This document shows, one piece after another, positions 50,575-60,100 of a stretch of 64,000 nt of DNA. The stretch covers positions 2,356,001 to 2,420,000 of the forward strand of contig OY720344.1 in NCBI GenBank assembly GCA_963082975.1, in the 5' to 3' direction. The notes beneath the pieces are model-generated. The model was not told where the DNA came from, did no database searches, and was given only the letters and a program-made list of their open reading frames with translations. Positions within the stretch are counted from its first letter, which is position 1. Each line of letters opens with the position of its first letter. The DNA comes from Labia minor. Lineage: Eukaryota > Arthropoda > Insecta > Dermaptera > Spongiphoridae. The position numbers were made by a program, and so were the translations under genes.

Positions 50575-51199
50575 TTAATTTGGAGGCATAAAATAAAGAA
50601 CGAAAATAATAATAACAAAAAAAAAAAAAAAAATATAACAACAATAACATTAATAACAATAATAATAATATATACATTTAAAGAAAGGAGAGAGAAAGAA
50701 TTTTGGGTGCCACCGAGGCCTTTCGGGGCATTTTTGGAGAGGGAAGGCCCTAGATAGGCTGTTAGTAAGAGGGTAAAGTTAAATAAGAAATATATATTAA
50801 AATTATATACAATTTTATATACAATAAAATTTAAATAAACTAATATTAATTATAAAAGAAAAGGTCATTTGACTCAACTCACACTATATATAGAATTAAA
50901 TATAAAGATTAGCTCTTGATCCTTTCTATTTGAATGCCAAAACTGAACTGATCAGTGGGATGAATGGATCAACTTTTGGTGCAAATCCGGAAACCGGAAG
51001 TGGTAGTATTAGCGATCGACGATAGAAAGGGAAGGGTTATTTTCACATGAAGAGATTTTTTTTATATATCACCACGAATTATGCAGTTTGTATTGGTTTT
51101 ATCCTCGAGAAAAATCATCTTTATTAGTTTTTTCTTAATTTAAAATTATATGACGTCATCCAGCCATTCATGACGTCACAGCCTGGTCTTGCATATATA

Positions 51200-52361
51200 T
51201 CTATAATAATAAAAGCAAGTGTAATGTGTCTGTGTGTTTGTTTGACCGAGCTCTCCAGCAAAAACTATCGCACGCAGGGACCTGGAATTTTTTACACGGA
51301 AGCACAAAGGGGCTGGCCACCAGACCTCGAAGCCCGATTTTCGATTTTTTAATTAGAAAAATTTTAAAAAAATTATAAAGAATATTAATTAAAAATAGTT
51401 TAGTTACCAAACTAGATCATAGAAGCGCTGGTGGCGATAATTTGGCGGTAATTTAAATTCTGAGCAATGTGCAGATAAAAATCTTTTTATATATCTATTG
51501 ATATTTACAATATCTCAATTGATCTTATTGGCCTTTTAAACTTTGAAAACATTCACATTACGGCTATAATTTAATACTATTAATTTTTAAGATTATTTTA
51601 ATTAAGAAAATTTGATCTCATAATTGGATTTTCACGTAAGATTTTAATATATAATATATTTTTTAAGTAGTTTAGTGTTATGCTAATTTTATAATTTATT
51701 TTTATTTTGTTTACTCTGATTTTTTTTTAAATAAATTAATAACATTTAAAGTAGCATAAAAAAATTATCGAGGCAGGAAAATTGATGGGGTTTGAAATTA
51801 ATAGTGATAAGACAAAATAATTAGTATCAGAGAGAATAATATTTGCAAAGAATTTAAATCGAGGTTGCAATCTGGAAATTATTATCAAAGGGGATCCAAA
51901 TTATTAAATTATTAATTGTATTATATGGGTGGGAGGCATGGTCTATAACCCTGGGAGATGAGAGTAGATTCAGCGTATTTGAGAATAGGATTCTTCCCAG
52001 CATTTATGGGCCAAAGAAAGATGAGGACACCGGGGAATGGCGGAGACTGCATAACAAGGAATTGCATGACCTCTATGCATCTCTAGATATAGTTAGGGTT
52101 ATAAAAGCGAGAAGGCTGGGATCGGCAGGGCACATGGCTAGAATGGGAGAGGAAAAATATATTGGTGGGGAGTTCGATTGGAAAACGTCTGTGTGGAAGA
52201 CCAATTGTGAACAGGGTGGACAATGTAGGAAGGAACGTGAGAGAGATGGAACAGGGTAGGAGTTAGATGATTATAGCTCAGAATAGGGACAATCGGGGGG
52301 GTACAGGGGGCGGAGCCCCCGTCTAGGTGTGGAGAGCGCCGATGGCGCTCGAAGCAGCTAG
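51200..52361 (+). mobile_element. Helitron copy 5 (1162 bp), inserted in family X
   Basis: The 5' end is A-TCTATAATAATAAAAGCAAG. The 3' end has a perfect hairpin GAGCGCC-GAT-GGCGCTC and CTAG-T. The empty site, CATATATATTATAAATAAAA in the family X copy at 28227, confirms insertion between A and T without duplication. The RTE-like LINE 3' piece lies at about 51780-52290 and joins the GGGGGCGGAGCCCCC end. No helicase gene is present. Confidence 0.92.
51780..52290 (+). mobile_element. RTE-like LINE 3' fragment inside Helitron copy 5
   Basis: Frames give RFSVFENRILPSIYG-type residues, then MHDLYASLDIVRVIKARRLG, SAGHMARMGEEKYIGGEFDW and KTSVWKTNCEQGGQ. This is the C-terminal end of the LINE polyprotein with small breaks. 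It ends at the same place as in copy 4. Confidence 0.8.
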
Positions 52362-52526
52362 TTATATATAAAACAAAATTAAAAATATTTATGTTTTATC
52401 TATATCTGTTTTTTATTACATTAATAGATAGAATAGATTAAAATTATTTGAAATTGTTTCTGTAGCTGAAAATTAATTTACTTCAAACCGTCGGTCGGTT
52501 CGGACCTGGCCAACAGGTCAACTTAT

Positions 52527-52619
52527 TTTGGTTTAATTTCAAGAAATGCTTCTATTGAGTTATCGTAGTAGTAGAATAATAAATTCATAAAAATATAGAA
52601 TTATTTTTACGCCACACCT

Positions 52620-52657
<38 letters not shown>

Positions 52658-53707
52658 TAGGGTGTTTCTTAATAAAAATAAATACTTTAAACAAAAATAT
52701 AATTAATAATTTTTAATCATAAACATAAACATAAATTGAACTTGAACAAAACGAATAATCAAGTGGACGCCATGCATTTTAGGAATTTTGGTGAATATTT
52801 AATTTAATTTAAATAATAATATTTAAATTATTTCTTACAATAAGTATATTATATTATATTACTTAAATATTATATTATTAATAATATATGTTGTGTTATA
52901 TTTAAAAGTAATCAGATTGATTAACAAATGAATAATAATTTTCACTTTTTTTTTATTTAATTACATATAAAATTGAACAATTCTATGTATATATACATAC
53001 ATACATACATACATAAATACATACATACATATTTTATATTTAGAAAATATTTGTTTTTGTTTTTTGTTTTTTTTTATTAGTATTTTATATTGGAAAGAGG
53101 AAGACTAAGAATTTTTTTTTCTTTTTCTTTTTCTTTTTCTACAATTTTTTTTATATACAAGTTTTATATACCTACATATAAATATAAGTAGTATAAGTCG
53201 ATTTAACATATAATAGAAAATAGACAGTAAATATTATATTTATTTAGAGAGAGAATAAATTTCATATAAAATTAAAAATATATGTATATATGTTGATATT
53301 TTAGAATATAAATACGTAGGTACATTTTTTTTTTTTGATCTTTTGTGAATAATAAGAAAATAAATGCATACTTACTAATTACTAATTATAAGTATATTCA
53401 CATGTTCAGTTATAATTATTTCCAATAAAACTTTGGAGGGAAAGTGGACATGGAGTTTTATTTTGAAAATAGAAATAGGGTCATAGGGCTATATGCAAAG
53501 GTATGAACAACTCAATTTTCATTTAATCCTGTTGTTTGTTCTTCATTCATTCACTATTGTGACATTATAAATTTATACTTTTAGAATAGCTATGATAAAA
53601 TCGGATGAGGGAGTGGGGGGAAGGAAACCACCGAGAAAAGATGAAATTTCGGACAATCTAATAATAAAAAAATAAAAAAATAAAATATAATTAATAATAA
53701 TAATAGT

Positions 53708-53740
<33 letters not shown>

Positions 53741-53964
53741 ACCCATTTCAGGACAACTTAAAAGCCCAGATAATTTCAAACCTGTATTTTTCTTTTTTAA
53801 ATATGTATTCATTTAGAATTTAGAACATGCATAGATGCGTCTTTACTAATTATTTATATATATATATATATATATTTAGATTAGACATCATACGACAACA
53901 ACAACAACAACAACAACAGCTAGTTAATATATATATATATATATATATATAAGTATTTATATAC

Positions 53965-54013
<49 letters not shown>

Positions 54014-54453
54014 CTTTACCTACTGTATACATTAAATCTGAAATATGAATTTGATTAATACTTTTTGAGAAAAAGAAAAAGAAATATTTTCAAAATATGC
54101 ACTTCTTTTATTTCTTTTTTCAATATTTATATTCGTTTTATAATTCGTATTTTGTCATTAACCAGTAAGTACATATATATATATAGTTTCTATATTAATT
54201 ATATAATAAAAGTATAAAATTAATGAATTATTTTTGTCAGGGTTGTCAACTGGTCTCTTACTCGAATATTCAAATATGTTTTCATTTTTGTAATTCAATT
54301 TTTATTAGAACGTAATTGAAATTGAAAAAAAAAAAAAAATACAATAAAATCATTGTGTATACCTATATTTCTTACATGCCAATAAATATAGGTATAAAAA
54401 ATTGACTTAATCTATTTTACGAGTATATTAATAAATAATTTACAGTTAATATA
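52527..54453. other. AT-rich intergenic DNA with microsatellites
   Basis: TA tracts lie at about 52622-52655, 53850-53874, 53927-53951 and 53966-54007. A (GATA/CATA)n tract is at about 53000-53030, (GA)n at about 53714-53739 and (CAA)n at about 53893-53917. No gene is supported; frames of 60-79 codons here are repeat artefacts. Confidence 0.7.
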
Positions 54454-54725
54454 CGAGGGTGGGTTGAAAAGTTTCCGGTCTGACCAAGAAAAATGATGTT
54501 TTTAAATTTGTTTTTTTTTTTTTTTTTTTTGCTTTATTTTTCAACATAATCTCCAACAACACTGATACATTTCTCATAACGATGTTGTAATTAATTTAAT
54601 TAATGAATTAATTATTTTATTAATTAAATTTGAATTAATTTAATTTAAGTCTCATCAACAGTTATGAATCGACGCAAAAATTCGTTTGGATTACGCCAAA
54701 CCGGAAACTTTTCAACCCACCCTCG
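54454..54725 (-). mobile_element. Mariner-like MITE (272 bp)
   Basis: The terminal inverted repeats start CGAGGGTGGGTTGAAAAGTT and are flanked by TA. On the minus strand it keeps two scraps of a mariner transposase: NPNEFLRRFITVDET, holding the first catalytic Asp region, and RYEKCISVVGDYVEK at the C-terminus. Everything between is deleted, so it arose by internal deletion of a real mariner. Confidence 0.9.
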
Positions 54726-55072
54726 TATTTAGATTTAAAAAAATATCGAAATCATTTACGTGAATAATTGAAAATATATAAGTAGGTATGTTTTACTTAA
54801 ATAGATAGAAATACATTTTGTTGGAACAAATTCTATCACATTGTTTTTTGTTTTTTGTTTTTTGTTTTTCCATTATGAAATAAAGGAAGATGATGAAAAT
54901 CAATAACGAATGAAATTTATACTTGCAGTAAGTAAAATGTTTAATGTTATACTCGTAGGTTTTTATTAAAAAAAAGAAAAAAAAAATTTTTGAATAAAAA
55001 GAATATTTTATGATTATTTCTTAGCAGTTAACAACCCTAACTTGAACTAATAATGTTATTATTATACTATAT
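54726..55072. other. AT-rich intergenic DNA
   Basis: Nothing recognisable apart from a run of TTTTTTG repeats near 54845-54868. Confidence 0.6.
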
Positions 55073-55480
55073 ATAATAGGAACCCCCCCCCCCATTATCC
55101 AGGATTCTAATTAACTTTGGTGGCTGTCGATGGGGGGCAATTTTCATTTATATTCCTTCTTTAAATATCTGTCTTTGTATTTAAATGCAGTAGAATGCCA
55201 ATTTCAGCAGAATTAAAATCTATAAGAACGAATATTAAATAATAATTAAGTATTTATCAAAAAAAATACTCTTTTGTCTCGAAATAAAAATTTAATATTT
55301 TGACTTATGAGTTCATTTTTGCACCAATATAAATATAAAGATTTTCATAACATCTTCTATGCAGTTTTTCTTAATAATCTTATAAGTGAACACATCATCA
55401 ACAACAACAACAACAACAACAACACCATTTACTAAAGTTATATTATCACGTCATCACCCCGGATAATGGGAATTCTATTG
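55073..55480. mobile_element. Probable pogo/Tigger-like MITE
   Basis: The ends are inverted: AATAGG and CCCATTATCCAGG at the left, and the complement of CCGGATAATGGGAATTCTATT at the right, next to TA. The CCCATTATCCGG type of end is common in pogo/Tigger elements. A (CAA)n tract lies near 55398-55424. No transposase remains. Confidence 0.5.
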
Positions 55481-56272
55481 TATATACAGGGGGGGGGGGT
55501 ATATATTAGTACTTTATCTGTAATGCAGTTGTTTCACTTTAGTATAAATTAAAATAAATATATAATAATTTTAATTTAAATAAAATAATAATAATAATTA
55601 TAAAATTTAGATAATTTTATATAATCTCTTATAATTTAATGATATTTTTTTTTCTTTTTTCTTTTTCTTCATTTACTTACATACGCGAGTATATATTTTA
55701 TTTTTTCTATTGGTCCAAAAATCCGGCCTTTTCTTTTTCTTTTTTTCTTTTTAATATAGAAATTATATATTTTTTTGAAAAATAATTTATTTTTCTATAC
55801 TATATATATAATATAATATAATATGTTTTATAATATGTTTAATGTATTAAATTATTATTATATTGTTTTATAATAAAATTTATAAAAAATTAAAAAAAAA
55901 AAAAACATTAAAATTATTTTTACAAATTACTTAATTTTATTTATTTATTTATTTTTTGATTTATTACAATGTGTAAATGTATAACTAATTACAACAACAA
56001 TTAACATTAAAAGTTAAGTTATATATGTATAAAAATTGGAATAAAAAAAAAAAAAAGAAAAAAAAAGCTAAGTAGATATATTTTCAAAAATATCTAATTT
56101 GTTTAACATCTTCAATAAGAATTTTTTTTTTCTACCTTAAATAGTAGATATAATAAAGGTATTTGTTTTTACCTAAACTTCACCAAATCTTCATTCATCT
56201 GATGTCTTTAATCTACTAATCTCTTGATTATATCGAAAAATAAAATCATATTTTTTTTTTTTTTAATACATA
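55481..56272. other. AT-rich intergenic DNA downstream of the host gene
   Basis: There are poly(A), poly(T) and pyrimidine-rich runs, with no further gene. The part next to 56366 is expected to be 3' UTR of the minus-strand gene. Confidence 0.55.
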
Positions 56273-56332
56273 TTTATTTATTTATCAACCTGAAGGTGTA
56301 GAATGTAGATAAATATTTATTTATTTATTAGT
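56273..56332 (-). terminator. Putative poly(A) signals of the TMEM200-like gene
   Basis: The minus strand carries several overlapping AATAAA hexamers (TTTATT on the + strand) about 40-95 bases after the stop codon. In such AT-rich DNA they may occur by chance. Confidence 0.3.
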
Positions 56333-56366
56333 ACTGATATGATTTAACAACTTTATTGAATTGGAT

Positions 56367-57115
56367 TTATGAAGGACTTTCTTTTTGAATGATATCTTCT
56401 TGTTGTTGTATTTTTTGATTGTCATTAATTGAATTAATTTCCAATTCTCCATCTAAACTTGTTGCTGCAGTATTAAATTCTTTATCCTCTTCACTAATAA
56501 TACAATAACGATCGGAGGTATCTAAACTTGGTGCCCTTGAATCGCTATGCCCTAAACTACTACCACCAGATTGAGCTGACTCGAAACTACTTCCCTGTAA
56601 ATGAGATTCAGGACTGAGTCGTTGTTGTTGTTGTTGTTGTTGTTGTTGTGAATGATGATGATGTATATTAAGACTAGATGTAGTTGCATGCGATGGATGA
56701 ATATCGAAACTGCGTTGATGGACAATCACTTGATGTCCACTAAAATGATGTTGTTGATGATAATAATTTTGTTGTTGTTGTTGTTGATGATGTTGATGAT
56801 GATGATTATGATGCTGATGATGATGATGATGATGATTAGGAAGTTCAAAACTACGTGGTTGATGAATTGTAGCCTGGATCGAAGATGGAAGTTCAAAACT
56901 TCTCTGATGTTGAATATTGTTGTTATGTCCAGGTGGATGATGACACGAGGATCGACGACTACTTCCAGCAGAAGAGGCAGGGCCTCGATGTCGACATGAA
57001 TGTCTACTACCATATGGAGAATTACCCCGGGAACGAGATAAACGTCTTGAACTTACGGTTACAGGGGTGGTCGCCACGGTGGTTGTTCCACCAATTGAAA
57101 TACTACTACCTGCCC
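56367..57115 (-). CDS. TMEM200-like last exon: His/Gln-rich C-terminus
   Basis: The acceptor is TTTTAAG/GGGCAGGTAG and the stop is TAA at 56369-56367. It codes SRRLSRSRGNSPYGSRHSCR, two His/Gln tracts (about 540-580 and 600-615 of the protein; pure Q9 at the second) and a repeated short motif QRSFELP, PRSFELP, QRSFDIHP. The C-terminus is acidic (ISEEDKEFNTAATSLDGELE). The CAA/CAT repeats also produce misleading frames on the opposite strand. Confidence 0.85.
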
Positions 57116-60100
57116 CTTAAAAAACAAACAAACAAACAAAAAAAAAAAAAAAAAATTAAAACATTATTATTATTATTAATTAAAATTCAACGAGAATAAA
57201 AATGAAGAAGAAGAAGAAGAAGAAACCTGGTAATCTAGGACTACATGAATTAGTCTCACGAAAAGGAACAACTTCCCCTTCGTCAACACGTCGTTGTCTA
57301 AGAAGTTGATGTCTTCGTGCAGTATCTGATCGTCGTGATTGATCACGAATACGTAATGTTACATGACCTTCATTTGGAACATGCAAATCTAATGCCATAG
57401 AACCTTGGGACCCTCTTCCTCCCAAAGCTTTATTGACACCTAAAAAAAAGTACAATATTTCTATTTTTTCTTTTTTGTTTTTTTTTTGTTTTTTTTTTTT
57501 TTTGTTTTTGTTCAATTAATAAGATGTTTAGAATGTAAAGAGGAAAAAAAAAATGTTTACCCATTTCTAAAGATTCTTTACTCATATAAGATGAATGTGC
57601 ACCAAAAGGCGGAGTAAATTCTCCATCATAAGTTGGATTGTCCATCGAGACTGCTTGTCGTTGCAATAGAGCTGGACTTAATAAGGAACAGGGATGAAGT
57701 GAATTTGGTGAAATATTTAATGGTTGATTATTTTGATATTGAAAATTGTGCCGATGATGATGTCGAAGTCTACTACACTTTCCATTGGATGCTCCTGTTA
57801 AGCCAGATACTATTGCTATTCTGGGGCTTGCTCCCCCAGGAGAGGAATTGACTGAATTTGATACTCCCAAATTGGTGATTAAATCAGGCGCTGATGGGCT
57901 TTTATTAATAGTTGAATTTGTAGAAAGAGCCATTGATGGACCAATCGTTAAAGCCGTTATTAATGGTTTATCACCAACTAAAGTGGATGCTTCCAGACCC
58001 CGAGAGAAATTTACAAATGCGGCAGTAAGTGCTCGACGTCCTGACACTGGCGATGTACTCTTAAAATTAAACAAAACAAAACAAACAAAAAAAAAAAAAT
58101 TAATCTCTTTGAACAAATTTATGTATATTACATTTATTTATCTAAATATTAATTACGAATACATACTCTTGTTACATAATCTATAGATTTTTATAAATAT
58201 ATTTACCTTCTTATACAATCTATCTTTTATCTTTTATCTTTTATCTTCTACCATATATTTATTTATTATATACCATGTTTTGTATTTTTTGTAATTTTAA
58301 TTGTAATTGTAAACTATACTATTTTTTATTGTATTCTTGAGAGTTTTATTATAATTTGTTTTTTTAGAAAATATCAAAAACATGAAAGTCGTGTCATTTA
58401 TAATAATAATCCTACTATTATTATATTATAACTTATAAAAATTAAAGGAGAATCAAGAATTAAAAGTGGATAATCTTTTTGATTTGAAGTCAGTGTGTGT
58501 GAATTTTAAATTGTATTTAGAAAATAATTGAATTAATTTTTGTGTCTCCAAGGAACACACGAATATGAGTGAGTTACATCCATACAATTTTTATTTACTC
58601 TCATCCATGTTACGCGTTCCTTCCTTCCTTCCTTCCTACATTGTCTGCCCACCCAACGATTCCCAATCGGTCTCTTCATCAATATAATTTTATATATTAA
58701 GATTTTTTATGTTAATACTATTATCGTCTCTACTATATTAAATAATTTGTCTTATCACTATATTAATTTCAAGCCCCCCCCCCACACCTCTTTTTCTACG
58801 CTATTTATCTTTAAAATACAATTGTGGAATCTTTTATTATTATTATAATATTTAAGTCGTGTGCGTAACCAATATAGTTGAATTTCTAATAATTCCCGCA
58901 TCTTACTCTTCCTAATTAATACCATCAAGAAAAATTTGAATTACACCTACTAGTATTTTTGTGATTCTCATTAAGATCAAAATTTGAAAAAGTTTCGATC
59001 TCGACTTTTCTAAAATCTACAAATAATTATACTTATACGAGGGCAGGTCACCGACTTGACTTTTAGAATGAAACACAAGTTTTTGAATAAAAAATAATTT
59101 TATTTTTAAAAATAGTCTCTCTCTCTCTCTCTCTCTCCTTGGAGCTCTCTCTATCTATCCACTTCGTTCAATGTTTCTCCAATTTTTTTCTCCCTTCCAA
59201 AAAATAAGACATCAAAATTGGTATTAGTTTGTGATGTTAGATGATTTCATCTTTGGAATCTAATCTCTTTCTGCCGAACCATTTCTTCACGTTTGGAAAT
59301 ACGAAATAGTTACTCGAGACTAAATCCGGAGAATAAGGCGGATGAGGATCATGGATTTTCATGAAAATTCTCTTTTTTACATTTTCTTCTCCAAACACGA
59401 GGTAGTCTACTAATAATGGATATCAAACAAAAACTAAAAGACCCAGGTGATTCCAAACAGCTGATAGTTAGTTACCTGCTGACAGGTTCAGTGTTGCCAT
59501 TTCATTGAAGTGACGGGAAATTCAAAAAAGTCACAGACTTATTGACCTACCCTCGTATAACATTAATATATTCTAAACTTTGTGTTTACTAATGTATTAA
59601 CCCATTGTAATTTTGCTTTTTTTTTTTTTTCATAATCTGTATCACTTATAAACATTCTTCATTCGTACCATGTGATTTATTTGTTTGTTATTTTTATATA
59701 ACCTCTACTATTACTATTACTACTTTTGTCGTTTTATGATTTGTTTGTTATTTTGTCACATATTTCTTTGGGGTCTTTCGTCTCATCATTTCCTTCAAGA
59801 TTCAAACTATTAAATTAACTATTTTTGATTTCGATTTCGGAATTTTTAAACCTAGATATCGTTTTCGATAAATTACTCCTAATTTCGTGGTTCCACTGTT
59901 CCTACTCTGTACTCGTTTATACTCTGACATCCAGAATATTAGACTTGCGTCTTCTGTCTATCAGACCGTTATCCCCGTTGGTTATTTCATGGAGGATCCC
60001 TTTTCCTACATCTTCCTATGTTATATGTGGATTATATATTGAAAGATTTCCTCCTCCTTTCCAATATTGACATTCAAATTATCTAATAAAATTTTACTAT

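Larger units (their letters stand above)
46250..50950 (-). mobile_element. Full-length Jockey-like non-LTR retrotransposon (LINE), 4.7 kb
   Basis: The element has a 376-base 5' leader starting CAGTTCAGTTTTGGC, two intact ORFs, a short 3' UTR and a 25-base poly(A) tail (poly(T) at 46250-46274 on the + strand). The 11-bp target duplication ATCAGTGGGAT is exact (46239-46249 and 50951-50961). A complete 5' end, unbroken ORFs and identical flanks indicate a young, possibly active copy. Transcription would start from an internal promoter in the 5' leader, as is usual for Jockey-type elements. Confidence 0.95.
46114..52526 (+). mobile_element. Family X element, copy C, split by a LINE and a Helitron
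   Basis: The three parts are 46114-46249, 50951-51199 and 52362-52526. They join into one family X copy from ACCGACCGACGATAG to CAGGTCAACTTAT. The first part lacks about 90 bases present in the other copies. The first gap is the LINE, flanked by duplicated ATCAGTGGGAT. The second is a Helitron inserted between A and T. The order of events is family X first; the LINE and the Helitron came later, and their relative order is unknown. Confidence 0.9.

Noticed and set aside
53850-54032. 60-codon frame rich in Ile/Tyr and Cys
   Set aside because: It is a translation of TA and CAA microsatellites.
56652-57199. Plus-strand frames of 104-115 codons over the His/Gln exon
   Set aside because: They arise from the complement of CAA/CAT repeats; the spliced minus-strand frame explains the region.
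57785-58186. 133-codon plus-strand frame
   Set aside because: It mirrors exon 4 of the TMEM200-like gene and runs into a poly(A) tract and AT-rich intron.
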